The notes under the pieces were generated by a model. It was given only the letters and a program-made list of their open reading frames with translations. It had not been told where the DNA came from and did not search any database. A DNA stretch of 64,000 nt from Erysipelotrichaceae bacterium (lineage in GTDB: Bacteria; Bacillota_I; Bacilli_A; Erysipelotrichales; Erysipelotrichaceae): positions 1-64,000 of the forward strand of contig JAISTR010000003.1 of NCBI GenBank assembly GCA_031272515.1, written 5' to 3'. The position numbers and the translations under genes were made by a program. Position 1 is the stretch's first letter. Every line of letters begins with the position of its first letter. Below are positions 7,539-15,760 of this stretch, in pieces.

Positions 7539-8513
7539 CTATTTAATATTTGTCATACTGTAGCGGATTGCGGAACCCTGATAGATGTTTTTGGTATACA
7601 CCGTGCGGGTTTGTCCCCAACGGCTGAACTCCCGTTTGGAGTCATAGTGATCCGGATGTTCAATCACGTGGTTGCAGGCATCCAGCAAGTACTGCAGCGT
7701 CACACCGCTTTGGTCCAGCATTCCATGTCCCGGAAAGACACCTTGAATCTCATCGAAGCGCGGCTGCAGCTTCACCAAGGCATCGCGCAGGGTACTGACC
7801 TTGCAGAACTGGGGATAGGGTTCCCCTTCAGGGGCGTCGCTGATGCCAGAGGTATCACCGATAAAGATGGTGTGGTTATGCAGGTCATAATAGCCGCACT
7901 GTCCCGGGGTATGCCCGGGCAAATGCACCGCTTCCACCAAGTAGCCATCCCCCAAATCAAACCGGTATCCATCCGGGATTCCAACGATCTCATAGGGATG
8001 ATATTCAACAATATCCGCCCGGTCAAACTCGGTAAAGAGCGGCTTGCCATCCTCCCCAAACAGATAGTCCCAGATATGGGGGTTGTTCTTCTCACGCATG
8101 CGCGGCACTTCCGCCTCATGGCAATAACAGACCTCAAACTGACAGTTGCCATAGGCATGGTCAAAGTGGGAGTGGGTATTGGCGACGATGATTTCCTTGT
8201 CACCGACCAAATGGTGGCAGAGGCCCTTGAGGTCCCCGACACCAAAGCCGGTGTCAATCAGCATCGCTTTCTTGGGCCCGTCAATCAAAAACATCCAGGG
8301 ATCCCCGGCACCATCAAAGCTCTCGGTGAAGATCGCATAGGTATTGTCCCGCATTTGGTAGACCTCGGCATAGGGATTGATATCCGGATAAAACTGCTTC
8401 AGGGTACTGTATTCCCGCAGGATCTTCATGTAAGACCAGCGGATGGGTCTTTCTTCTTCAAAGACGATTCTTTTCGATTTCAATTCAGACTTAATCGGTC
8501 TTGGATTTGCCAC
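7539..8513 (-). CDS. MBL-fold metallo-hydrolase, paralogue (324 aa)
   Basis: Paralogue of the protein at 476-1558, with the same N-terminal segment (RPIKSELKSKRIVFEEE), the metal site NTHSHFDH, PGHTPGQC, GDTSG and the final FPGHG. It is cytoplasmic and its substrate is unknown. The start is GTG at 8513, supported by an AGGTG site six bases away; no ATG fits. It lacks the middle insertion of the other copy. The two genes have the same strand and are separated by 6 kb of unrelated genes, so they are a dispersed rather than tandem duplication. It stands alone with its own terminator. Confidence 0.85.
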   Translation of the reverse strand: MANPRPIKSELKSKRIVFEEERPIRWSYMKILREYSTLKQFYPDINPYAEVYQMRDNTYAIFTESFDGAGDPWMFLIDGPKKAMLIDTGFGVGDLKGLCHHLVGDKEIIVANTHSHFDHAYGNCQFEVCYCHEAEVPRMREKNNPHIWDYLFGEDGKPLFTEFDRADIVEYHPYEIVGIPDGYRFDLGDGYLVEAVHLPGHTPGQCGYYDLHNHTIFIGDTSGISDAPEGEPYPQFCKVSTLRDALVKLQPRFDEIQGVFPGHGMLDQSGVTLQYLLDACNHVIEHPDHYDSKREFSRWGQTRTVYTKNIYQGSAIRYSMTNIK

Positions 8514-8776
8514 AAAATCACCTCTTTCTTATTCCATTATAGAAAAACTCAGCATGAAACTTAATAGCCAAAAAGCGTACATCAATGTGGAAAATGAGTA
8601 CGCTGTTCTTCTTTTCATCCATGAAAAAATGAAAGAAAACCCGGCTTTTCACAAAACATTCAGAATTTAAGCGGGCTGTCTTTCTTGACGATTCGGCATT
8701 GCCGAATTATGCTGGAAAAGACAGAAGAAATTCAGCCATTGATTCCAAGTGATTCGATGACAGGGGGGACATTCTT

Positions 8777-9274
8777 TTGACAGACAGCACTATGAATCAA
8801 CCGGTCACCATTACCTTGAGTGACCGGGTCATTATCTGCGATCCGACTTACGGTTTACAACAATCCAAAGACTTGAACATTCTGCCCGGAACCTATTTAA
8901 TCATGGCTCCCTTTAAGCCGCTGGAGAGCGGTGAGTACCAGGACGGCAGCGTCATCAAGTGGCAGGAAGTGATTACCCATCTGACCTTGATTCACTCCAG
9001 CTGCTTTCCCGACCAGCTGCCGATGATGGAGGAAGCAGGGGAGTTTGACATGGATTCCGGCTTGGCCGGGGTCTTTGATGCCAGCCTTTGGGACATGGGG
9101 ATCAGACAGGCGGTTTCCCTGGAGTTTTCCAATGGCCATGCCGGCCACAGCCGCTGGGGTTTACTGGATTGCGGCCGGGGCGTGGTCATTGAAAGCGGTG
9201 ACCGGGAGGGCAGCTGCCTCTTGAATGTCGGCTACCGCGGAAACCTCGTCGTTGCCATGGATCTGGTGTTTTAA
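8777..9274 (+). CDS. Hypothetical protein, possibly DUF4241-like
   Basis: A 165-residue soluble protein with no signal peptide or membrane segment. The N-terminal IICDPTYGL segment, the central DASLWDMGI and the later GLLDCGRGVVIESGDREGSC stretch suggest a compact beta-rich domain; there is a faint likeness to DUF4241-type proteins, which I cannot confirm. The TTG start at 8777 has a strong AGGGGGG site eight bases upstream; ATG 8792 is the alternative. It is a single gene followed by its own terminator. The 263 bases before it contain nothing I can name. Confidence 0.65.
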   Translation: MTDSTMNQPVTITLSDRVIICDPTYGLQQSKDLNILPGTYLIMAPFKPLESGEYQDGSVIKWQEVITHLTLIHSSCFPDQLPMMEEAGEFDMDSGLAGVFDASLWDMGIRQAVSLEFSNGHAGHSRWGLLDCGRGVVIESGDREGSCLLNVGYRGNLVVAMDLVF

Positions 9275-9318
9275 TTTGCCTTACCTCCCTCTTCATTTTT
9301 GAAGGGATTCGCATATTT

Positions 9319-9358
9319 CAGCCATAGAAGCGCTTGGCAAACTCTGTGGCTGTTTTTT
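9319..9358 (+). terminator. Terminator after the 8777 gene
   Basis: CAGCCATAGA at 9319-9328 pairs with TCTGTGGCTG at 9343-9352 (one wobble), then a run of seven Ts. Confidence 0.75.
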
Positions 9359-9360
9359 TA

Positions 9361-9388
9361 AAAAAAAGGAATTGCTTCAAGCAATTCC
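9361..9388 (-). terminator. Terminator after the M24 peptidase gene
   Basis: GGAATTGCTT at 9368-9377 and AAGCAATTCC at 9379-9388 form a hairpin; the A-run on the plus strand gives a U-tract for minus-strand transcripts. Confidence 0.8.
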
Positions 9389-9405
9389 TGTTAATCAATC
9401 ACTTC

Positions 9406-10458
9406 TTATAAGATGACCTCGTCATCCTTGGGGTAGTGGTTCAGCACTTCACAGCCGTCTTTGGTAACCAGCACCAAATCCTCGATGCGAACCCCGCCTT
9501 TGTCTGGGATATAGATTCCCGGTTCAATGGAGAAGCACATCCCCGGCTCGACGATGGCCTGGTTGCTGCGGGAGACATCCAGGGGTTCATGCACTTCCAA
9601 CCCGATGCCATGTCCGGTCCGGTGGGTGAAGTATTCCCCATAGCCGGCAGCCGTGATGACATCGCGGGCGGCTTTGTCGATATCGCAAAAGCGCACACCG
9701 GGCTTCACGGCTTCAATGGCCGCCAGATTGGCAGCCAGCACCGTCAGATAGATGTCCTGCATCGGGTCATCCCCGACAAAGAAGGTGCGGGTCATGTCAC
9801 TGCAGTAGCCGCGATAGCGGCAGCCCATGTCAATCACGATGCTCTGACCTTCTCTTAAAATCCGGTCGCCGCTGACCCCATGGGGGTCGGCCGCATTCGC
9901 GCCAAAGGCGATGATGCCGCCATAGCTGACTGCTTCGGGATCCTCGCTTTGAAAAAGGGAAGCCAGTTGTGACTGCACTTGTACTTCACTGACACCGACC
10001 TTCAAAAGACCCCTGACTTTGGCCATCACCGCGTCATTGATTAACGAGCTCTTGCGCATGTATTGTTGCTCTACTTCATCCTTGATGCTGCGGCAGCGGT
10101 TGATCAGGTCACTGGCTAAGGAAAACTTGAGTTTCCAGTTGGCACTTGTCATCCTTAACAGAAAGCCGCTGGGGAATTCATGGTCCACCCCGACCTTGCC
10201 TTCCAACAAATACTGGGCTAAAATCAGAGCAGAATCTTCGGTGTCATCAAACTGGACATAGTCCAGGTCGCTCTTCTTGTTTACCGGAAACATCCGGTTG
10301 ATAAACAGGGTCGCCTTGCCTTCTTTGGGAATCGCCAAAGCCAAAAGGCGCTCACCGCAGAAGTACAGATCACCGCTGAAATACTCGATGCTCTTGGGAT
10401 TGGAAACGATGAGCCAGTCCAATTCCTGCATGATTTTTTGGATTTGATTGATGCGCAT
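9406..10458 (-). CDS. M24 family Xaa-Pro peptidase
   Basis: Cytoplasmic dinuclear metallopeptidase (350 residues) of the aminopeptidase P/prolidase type, which removes residues before proline from peptides. It has an N-terminal creatinase-like domain (residues about 1-120) and a C-terminal pita-bread domain. The five metal ligands are visible in VIDMG, YCSDMTRTF, RTGHGIG, SIEPGIY and RIEDLV. The start has an AGGAGG site five bases upstream. Length matches PepP/PepQ-like proteins of Bacillota. It is a monocistronic gene, divergent from the LytTR operon. Confidence 0.92.
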   Translation of the reverse strand: MRINQIQKIMQELDWLIVSNPKSIEYFSGDLYFCGERLLALAIPKEGKATLFINRMFPVNKKSDLDYVQFDDTEDSALILAQYLLEGKVGVDHEFPSGFLLRMTSANWKLKFSLASDLINRCRSIKDEVEQQYMRKSSLINDAVMAKVRGLLKVGVSEVQVQSQLASLFQSEDPEAVSYGGIIAFGANAADPHGVSGDRILREGQSIVIDMGCRYRGYCSDMTRTFFVGDDPMQDIYLTVLAANLAAIEAVKPGVRFCDIDKAARDVITAAGYGEYFTHRTGHGIGLEVHEPLDVSRSNQAIVEPGMCFSIEPGIYIPDKGGVRIEDLVLVTKDGCEVLNHYPKDDEVIL

Positions 10459-10559
10459 AGACCCTCCTGACTATCCACTTGCCTTGGATTTTCAACCTGT
10501 TACCGTTCATTATAACGCAAATTGAATCCCTTAGAATATAATACCTGTGAGGAACCTAA

Positions 10560-11021
10560 ATGAAGATTCGAGTTGAGATTGATGAAACACTGCAGGAAGA
10601 CGAGCTGATCATTCACTGCCGCAAGGTGGATGAATCGATTGCCGCCATTCAAAACTTTGTGTCTTCACAAAAGAAGGCTCCTACCTTTGAGTTTCGCAAA
10701 GGCGACCAGGAATACTTCCTGGACCTCAATGACATCCTCTTTTTTGAAACCGGGGACGACATCGTCTTCGGGCATACCCGGGAGGATGCCTATCAGATTA
10801 AGATGCGCCTTTATGAACTCGAAGATCTTCTACCCAAGAATTTTGTGCGTATCTCGAAATCGACCATCGCAAACATCCTGCACATCCGTTCGCTGCAGCA
10901 CCGCTTCAATTCCGCAAGTCTGATCCAGTTTCGCGATACCCACAAAGAAGTCTATGTGTCGAGGATGTATTACAAAATCCTGAAAGAGAAAATGCAGGAA
11001 AGGAGATATTATGAGAAGTAA
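10560..11021 (+). CDS. LytTR-domain transcriptional regulator
   Basis: A 153-residue DNA-binding protein without a receiver domain. Residues about 45-145 form a LytTR domain, with the IEF/FFETGDDIVFGH and FVRISKSTIANI blocks typical of it. Proteins of this small type usually pair with a membrane protein that controls them. The downstream gene encodes a membrane protein and overlaps by 11 bases, so the two are translationally coupled. A TATAAT at about 10536 and a GAGGA site precede the start. Target genes are unknown; autoregulation is common in this group. Confidence 0.85.
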   Translation: MKIRVEIDETLQEDELIIHCRKVDESIAAIQNFVSSQKKAPTFEFRKGDQEYFLDLNDILFFETGDDIVFGHTREDAYQIKMRLYELEDLLPKNFVRISKSTIANILHIRSLQHRFNSASLIQFRDTHKEVYVSRMYYKILKEKMQERRYYEK

Positions 11022-11769
11022 AAATTTGATTTGGGGGATGATGTTTGTGGTTTTGGCCGGATTGATCCTGCTGCAATCGATGGGAATTGGCCCCTCCATT
11101 AATCCGTGGACCCTTGTCTTTACCTTCTTTTTGGTGCCGATGCTGTTCTATTCGATTCGCGGTGGCCAGATTTTTGGCATTGTCTTTAGCCTGGGCATTC
11201 TCTATGCCCTCTATGACAATTATCTGCCCGCTCCCTTCAATCAAATCAGTACCTGGAATATGATTTTGATCAGCCTGCTCTTGGCAATCGGGCTGAGCTT
11301 AATCTTCCGCAAGCGCAAAAGCTGGGTATCTGTTGGCGGTTACCACAGCGGTGTTGACGGGGATTATATCAAAAGCAAGGTGGAAGATAAGCTGCGCGAC
11401 AAGTTTGTAAACACTACCACGATGGAAGACCTGGAGGGGGAGAGTGTCTATGGCAGCGTGAGCTTTGGCGATGCCCTCAAGTATGTCTATTCGCAATCGC
11501 TGGAGGAAGCCCATTTTGATTGCAGCCTGGGGGCGATGAAGCTGTTTTTGGACAATGCGAAGCTCAAGGATGACCAGGCGACCCTGCATCTGGAGTGCAG
11601 CCTTGGCAGCATTATCGTCTATGTACCGATGAGCTGGCGCATCATCAATAACCTGTCTGTGGTTTTGGGGGAAGGGGATACCGGCAATGACCATGTTACC
11701 GGGGATGCCCCCACCCTGATAGTCACCGGTTCGGTGAACCTTGGCTCGATTAAATTTGTCAGAGTCTAA
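11011..11769 (+). CDS. LiaF-like membrane protein
   Basis: A 252-residue protein with about four hydrophobic segments in residues 5-100 and a soluble C-terminal domain rich in repeated short beta strands (FDCSLGAMKLFLDNA, LECSLGSIIVYVP). This resembles the LiaF C-terminal domain that senses or transmits cell-envelope stress. It overlaps the LytTR gene and has its own AAAGGAG site. By analogy with LytTR-membrane protein pairs, it may hold the regulator inactive until the envelope is perturbed; this is inference. A terminator follows at once. Confidence 0.75.
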   Translation: MRSKNLIWGMMFVVLAGLILLQSMGIGPSINPWTLVFTFFLVPMLFYSIRGGQIFGIVFSLGILYALYDNYLPAPFNQISTWNMILISLLLAIGLSLIFRKRKSWVSVGGYHSGVDGDYIKSKVEDKLRDKFVNTTTMEDLEGESVYGSVSFGDALKYVYSQSLEEAHFDCSLGAMKLFLDNAKLKDDQATLHLECSLGSIIVYVPMSWRIINNLSVVLGEGDTGNDHVTGDAPTLIVTGSVNLGSIKFVRV

Positions 11770-11789
11770 CGCCTGAAAAGGCGTTTTTC
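11769..11789 (+). terminator. Terminator after the LytTR-LiaF operon
   Basis: ACGCCT (11769-11774), GAAA tetraloop, AGGCGT (11779-11784), then five Ts. The stem begins in the stop codon. Confidence 0.85.
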
Positions 11790-11853
11790 TTAGGCAGAAA
11801 AACCGGGATTTAAAAGACCCTATGATATACTCTTTGGTGTATCAGGAGGTATG

Positions 11854-12219
11854 ATGGAAATCTATTGTTACAACCGCTGCTCTACCTGCAGCAAGGCTCT
11901 AACCTGGCTGCAACAGCACAAAATTAAAGCGGATATCAAGGATATCAAGGACCAGCATCCCGACCTTTTGACCTTAACTTCCTGGGTCAAGCAAAGCGGC
12001 TTGCCGCTCAAGCGCTTCTTCAACACCAGCGGACTCTTGTATAAAAACAAAAATCTTAAAGAGCGGCTTGTTGGCATGTCTGAAGACCAACAGCTGGAGT
12101 TGTTGGCGAGCGATGGCATGCTGGTGAAGCGGCCGGTACTGGTTGGCAAGGATTTTATCCTGGTGGGATTCAAGGAAGCAGAGTGGGCTAAGGCCCTGTT
12201 AGCACAGGAGGCTGTATGA
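11854..12219 (+). CDS. Spx/ArsC-family thioredoxin-fold protein
   Basis: A 121-residue protein of the arsenate reductase-like/Spx family. It has a CSTCSKA motif at the N-terminus (Cys-x-x-Cys near residues 10-13), the LKRFFNTSG block, and the VKRPVLV strand that carries the conserved Arg-Pro. Members without a third catalytic Cys are often called YusI-like reductases and their substrate is unknown; true Spx proteins regulate RNA polymerase. Two ATGs are adjacent; the second is better spaced from AGGAGG. The gene overlaps the alcohol dehydrogenase start by four bases, so they form one operon, possibly for redox stress. Confidence 0.85.
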   Translation: MEIYCYNRCSTCSKALTWLQQHKIKADIKDIKDQHPDLLTLTSWVKQSGLPLKRFFNTSGLLYKNKNLKERLVGMSEDQQLELLASDGMLVKRPVLVGKDFILVGFKEAEWAKALLAQEAV

Positions 12220-13409
12220 AAGAATTTACCTATTTTACCCCGACGAAAGTTGTCTTTGGGATTGGGGTTAGTGAGCGGACTGGTGCGCTATTGAAAGAAG
12301 CGGGAGCCAGTAAAGTGCTTTTGCACTATGGCGGCGGTTCGGCGGAGCGCTCTGGGTTGCTTACAAAAGTCAGGAGTCATCTGCAACAGGCCGGTATCGG
12401 CTTTGTGGAGTTGGGCGGGGTTAAGCCCAATCCGCGCGTATCGCTGATTCGCGAGGGCATCGCTTTGGCAAGGAAGGAAAAGGTTGACTTTATCCTGGCG
12501 GTGGGCGGTGGCAGTGTGATAGACTCTGCCAAGGCCATCGGCTATGGTATTCCCTATGACGGTGATGTCTGGGATTTCTATAATTTCAAGGCGGTGGCGA
12601 AGACTGCTACCCCGGTTGCGGCTTTGTTGACGCTGGCGGCAGCCGGCAGTGAGATGAGCGACTCCTCTGTGATTACCAATGAGGAAGGCTGGATTAAGCG
12701 CGGCACCAACAACAATGTCTGCCGCTGCAAGCTGGCAATCATGGATCCCCAATTGACTTTGAGCGTTTCCGACTATCAGACTGCCTGCGGCAGTGTGGAT
12801 ATTCTGATGCATACCCTGGAGCGCTATTTCAGTGCGGAGAAGACCCTGGATTTGACCGATGCCATTGCCGAAGGGCTGATGCGCACCGTCATCAACAATG
12901 CCCTAAAGCTGAAGGAAAACAGCCAGGATATTAGTGCCCGGGCGGAGATCATGTGGGCTTCCTCCCTGTCACATAACGGCTTGACCGGGTGCGGCAGCGG
13001 GGTTGGCGACTGGGCTTGCCATAAGCTCGAGCACGAACTCTCCGGCTTATATGATGTCGCCCATGGCGCCGGCTTGGCGGCAATCTGGTCAGGCTGGGCC
13101 CGCTATGTCTATGACACCAATCCCGCCCGCTTTGCGCAATTGGCGAATCGCGTTTTCAATATTGAAGGAGAAGATGAGACAAGTCTGGCTTTGGCGGGAA
13201 TCTGTGCGATGGAGGACTTCTTTAGCGAAATTGATATGCCTGCCTGCCTCAATGAGCTCAAGGATGATATTTCCGATGATGAGATCTTGTTAATGGCAAA
13301 AAAATGTGTGGGCAGCAGTCCGACCGGGAAGGTCGGGGGTTTTAGGGTGTTGGAAGAACCGGATATGATTGAGGTTTATAAGATTGCCCGAACCAGATTG
13401 AAGAAATAG
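12216..13409 (+). CDS. Iron-containing alcohol dehydrogenase (butanol/aldehyde type)
   Basis: Group III metal-dependent alcohol dehydrogenase of 397 residues. It has the nucleotide-binding GGGSVIDSAKAI motif, the AAAGSEMSDSSVITN block, and the iron ligands in the MHTLERYF and HKLEHELSG...AHGAGLA region (Asp and three His). Close in form to BdhA/YqhD proteins, which reduce short-chain aldehydes with NAD(P)H. Start chosen by AGGAGG spacing and the ATGA overlap with the upstream gene. Together with the thiol protein it could detoxify reactive aldehydes, or serve fermentation. Confidence 0.9.
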   Translation: MKEFTYFTPTKVVFGIGVSERTGALLKEAGASKVLLHYGGGSAERSGLLTKVRSHLQQAGIGFVELGGVKPNPRVSLIREGIALARKEKVDFILAVGGGSVIDSAKAIGYGIPYDGDVWDFYNFKAVAKTATPVAALLTLAAAGSEMSDSSVITNEEGWIKRGTNNNVCRCKLAIMDPQLTLSVSDYQTACGSVDILMHTLERYFSAEKTLDLTDAIAEGLMRTVINNALKLKENSQDISARAEIMWASSLSHNGLTGCGSGVGDWACHKLEHELSGLYDVAHGAGLAAIWSGWARYVYDTNPARFAQLANRVFNIEGEDETSLALAGICAMEDFFSEIDMPACLNELKDDISDDEILLMAKKCVGSSPTGKVGGFRVLEEPDMIEVYKIARTRLKK

Positions 13410-13413
13410 CAGA

Positions 13414-13438
13414 AAGGCTGCCTGTGGCAGCCTTTTTT
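13414..13438 (+). terminator. Terminator after the alcohol dehydrogenase gene
   Basis: AAGGCTGCC (13414-13422) and GGCAGCCTT (13426-13434) with six Ts. It may also end minus-strand smpB transcripts. Confidence 0.88.
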
Positions 13439-13456
13439 GTACTGTGTCTTTTTTTA

Positions 13457-13915
13457 TTACCGTCGGTATTTCCCGGCTTTCTCAATCTCGCGCCTCGCAT
13501 CTTTCTCTTTCAAAGCCTGGCGCTTATCATAGGTATGCTTTCCTTTCGCCAGGGCGATTTCCACCTTGCAGCGGCCATGGGAAAGATACACTTTGGTGGC
13601 GACGCAGGTATAACCCTGCAGTTTAATCTTCTGTTCCAGTTTCCGTATTTGCGCTTTATGCAAAAGCAGCCGCCGATCCCTTTTTTCCTCATGGTTAAAG
13701 CGATTGCCGAATTCATACTTGGCAATCGAAGCATCCACCAGATAGGCCTCTCCCTTGTCAAACTTGACATAACTGTCGCGCAGTTGGACAGACCCTCTGC
13801 GGACGGATTTGATTTCCGTGCCCAAGAGTTCAATGCCGGCTTCCAGCGCCTCTTCAATGAAGTAGTCATGGAAGGCCTTGCGATTGTTGGCGATGACTTT
13901 GATGTTGGTAGCCAT
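13457..13915 (-). CDS. smpB: SsrA-binding protein SmpB
   Basis: The tmRNA partner in trans-translation, which rescues stalled ribosomes. The 152-residue protein has the family's N-terminal IKVIANNRKAFHDYFIEE block, the EAGIELLGTEIKSVR and YLVDASIAKYEFGN segments, and a basic Lys-rich C-terminal tail (residues 130-152). A terminator separates it from secG. The usual rnr gene between secG and smpB is absent, and no tmRNA gene is seen in the window. Confidence 0.96.
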   Translation of the reverse strand: MATNIKVIANNRKAFHDYFIEEALEAGIELLGTEIKSVRRGSVQLRDSYVKFDKGEAYLVDASIAKYEFGNRFNHEEKRDRRLLLHKAQIRKLEQKIKLQGYTCVATKVYLSHGRCKVEIALAKGKHTYDKRQALKEKDARREIEKAGKYRR

Positions 13916-13919
13916 GGGT

Positions 13920-13941
13920 TAAAAAAAGGCTGATTGCAGCC
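13920..13941 (-). terminator. Terminator between secG and smpB
   Basis: AGGCTG/CAGCCT stem (13926-13941) with a seven-base T-tract on the minus strand, placed directly after the secG stop and only a few bases before the smpB start. It may act as partial attenuator rather than full stop. Confidence 0.75.
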
Positions 13942-14163
13942 TCAGAGAATCTTTCTCAGAATTACCAGTACAAAGAAGAGTATGCCAATCGCCATGGTCG
14001 CATTGGCGATGACTTTTTCACTTCCTCTTTCCTTCACATTGGAGAAGAGGTTCAAGCCGCCGCTTCCGGTAAAGGCACTGGAAATCCCGTCGGATTTTCC
14101 GCTTTGCAGCAAAGCGAGGACAATCAGAATTCCGGATGTAGTAAAGATTGCAATATCCAGCAT
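13942..14163 (-). CDS. secG: Preprotein translocase subunit SecG
   Basis: A 73-residue membrane protein with two hydrophobic segments (residues 2-18 and 52-72) joined by the Gly-rich loop typical of SecG (LLQSGKSDGISSAFTGSGG). It assists SecYE and SecA in protein export. It has a good AAAGGAG site and a TATAAT promoter at about 14195. The gene order secG-smpB is common in Bacillota. Confidence 0.93.
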   Translation of the reverse strand: MLDIAIFTTSGILIVLALLQSGKSDGISSAFTGSGGLNLFSNVKERGSEKVIANATMAIGILFFVLVILRKIL

Positions 14164-14234
14164 GTCACAGGACTCCTTTCGTGTGCCTGTTAATTATAAC
14201 AAAGGGCCACAGAAAAAACAATCACAACTTTGCC

Positions 14235-15410
14235 TCAGCTTCGCTGACGCCATAGAGATAGCAGAATCGGCAGTCCCAACAGAAAGAAAACCACCAGGGA
14301 AGCATAAATCCCATAGAAGATATTGATATCAGCGACCTTGTTGACAAGCCAGACCGTGGGCAGGTAGAGAAGCTGTCCGACGGAGCGGGTCAGGGAAATA
14401 ACCGAGGTCTCCTCGCTGGGCTTGGTGTACTTTTGTACCAGCGGCAGCATCGTCGCATTGGTCCAGCCTTGGGTGACCCCCATCAAAAGATAGAACCAGA
14501 CAGTGAGAAGGTTCAAATGAATTGAGATTACGCCTAAGCCAATCACCGGCAGCAAGAGGGCGAAAAGAAAAATCTGCCACTCCTTCATGCGGCGCTGAAG
14601 GCGCTGTGCCAGCCAGGAGCCAATGGTATTGGCTAAGGTATTGAGGGCCCAGCCCAGCGAGACGATTTCCAAAGGCACACCAGCCAATAACAGCAGGGGA
14701 GTATAAATCCAGATTACCGCATGGGTGGACTCACGGGCTACCGCGTAAGCCCAGATGCGAAGTCGCAGCGGTGGGTTTTTTATGCTGGAGGCGATGACCC
14801 GCAGGATATCCGCAAACGGATTCTTTTTTTCGGGCACCAGCAGTTCACTGTCATCCTGGATAAAAAGGGAGGCAAGGGCTCCCAGGGCAAAGGGGACTGC
14901 GGAGGCCGCAATTGCCAAACGGAAGCTGATGGCACCAAGGGGTCCGCCCAAAAGGATCAATATCAAAAAGGCAACATATTGCAGAGTTGAGATGCGGGCT
15001 GCGTTGCTTCTATACAGCTCCCCGCTTTGATCGCGCTTGCGGCAGAAGTGGCGCAGCAGGGTGCTGTCCACCCCGGAGGACAGGGACATAAAGATACCGG
15101 ACAGGGCTTCCGCCAATACCACCATCATAAAGCTGTTGGCTGTTGAGTAAAGAAGAAAAGCCAGGGCGGTGCCGAAGTCCCCGATGACATTTGCCCACTT
15201 GCGGGAAAAGCGGTCCGCAATCCAGCCGGCAGGAATATTGAAAAACATCATGAATAGCGTAAACAGCATCTGGGAAAAGGCGATCATTTCCTGGTTCATG
15301 GCGATGCTGTTATAAAACAGGGTCATGAAGGGGATGCACAAAACCCCGGCGGTAATCACCGATTCAAAGGCAATCAAAAACAGATTTCGCTGGATGTCCC
15401 GGTTGCTCAT
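14235..15410 (-). CDS. MFS transporter
   Basis: A 391-residue major facilitator carrier with about 12 membrane segments. The loop GWIADRFSRKWANVIGD after the second segment is the MFS signature. The substrate is unknown; the form resembles drug or metabolite exporters. The start MSNRDIQ has an AGGA site five bases upstream. The same frame stays open upstream to 15497 through the end of an IS200/IS605 remnant, so an in-frame fusion with its TnpB-like tail is possible but unlikely to be used. The element therefore sits directly against the ribosome site, and a promoter inside it points to this gene. Confidence 0.88.
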   Translation of the reverse strand: MSNRDIQRNLFLIAFESVITAGVLCIPFMTLFYNSIAMNQEMIAFSQMLFTLFMMFFNIPAGWIADRFSRKWANVIGDFGTALAFLLYSTANSFMMVVLAEALSGIFMSLSSGVDSTLLRHFCRKRDQSGELYRSNAARISTLQYVAFLILILLGGPLGAISFRLAIAASAVPFALGALASLFIQDDSELLVPEKKNPFADILRVIASSIKNPPLRLRIWAYAVARESTHAVIWIYTPLLLLAGVPLEIVSLGWALNTLANTIGSWLAQRLQRRMKEWQIFLFALLLPVIGLGVISIHLNLLTVWFYLLMGVTQGWTNATMLPLVQKYTKPSEETSVISLTRSVGQLLYLPTVWLVNKVADINIFYGIYASLVVFFLLGLPILLSLWRQRS

Positions 15411-15420
15411 AGTATTCCTA

Positions 15421-15561
15421 TTTTGACGTCCTCCCCATGGCTTAAGCCGGGGGATTCTTACCGCCGCTAATACGGCCTCGATGGGTTCCTGCTTCATCTG
15501 GCAGTCTTATGACCTCGCCATCCGACAGGCAATTTATCACTCCGGGCGTCCCCCGGACTAT
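15421..15561 (-). ncRNA. Candidate stand-alone omega-RNA-like transcript
   Basis: Transcription from the promoter at 15568-15596 would start near 15561 and run about 140 bases to the element end, the length and position expected of a TnpB omega RNA scaffold. The bases after 15421, which would act as guide, are the ribosome site and start codon of the MFS gene. No intact tnpB is in the window, so activity would need one in trans. This is a positional inference. Confidence 0.25.
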
Positions 15562-15567
15562 ATAGAC

Positions 15568-15596
15568 TTTATATCGCAAATTCTATTTTATTTCAA
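15568..15596 (-). promoter_or_regulatory. Promoter inside the IS remnant, reading toward the MFS gene
   Basis: On the minus strand TTGAAA (15596-15591) is followed by exactly 17 bases and TATAAA (15573-15568). This is close to the sigma-A consensus and is the best promoter upstream of the MFS gene. Confidence 0.6.
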
Positions 15597-15738
15597 GAAC
15601 AAATACGCATATTCTTCGCTCATCCTTTAAAAACAAAACAGTTGTCCCTTTAGAAAAGAAGAACAGCTGCAGTTGTTTTACTGGTGCGCCTTATATCCCC
15701 ATGTCTAAAGGCAGGGGTTTTACGGCGATGTTTGATAA

Positions 15739-15760
15739 AAAAAAGGACCTAAGCCCTTAT
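15739..15760 (-). terminator. Terminator overlapping the 3' end of the phosphatidyltransferase gene
   Basis: On the minus strand AAGGGC, loop TTAG, GTCCTT (15758-15743) then a run of Ts. The stem begins within the last codons of the gene. Confidence 0.6.

Larger units (their letters stand above)
15421..15730 (-). mobile_element. Internally deleted IS200/IS605-type element (about 310 bp)
   Basis: Both ends look like IS200/IS605 termini. The MFS-side end has a hairpin (CCCC, then GGCTT paired with AAGCC, then GGGG, 15433-15452) preceded on the minus strand by a TnpB-like tail starting MKQEPIE. The other end has a hairpin with one bulge at 15697-15717 followed by TTTTACGGCG. Between them no transposase remains. 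Another short hairpin (TCCGGG with CCCGGA) lies at 15541-15557. The element points toward the MFS gene. It accounts for nearly all of the gene-free stretch 15411-15748. Confidence 0.6.

Noticed and set aside
7354-7563. 69-codon plus-strand frame
   Set aside because: Crosses the terminator at 7482-7513 and the antisense MBL end; not gene-like.
8443-8670. 75-codon plus-strand frame
   Set aside because: Runs over the antisense of the MBL start region with no ribosome site; looks like a chance frame.
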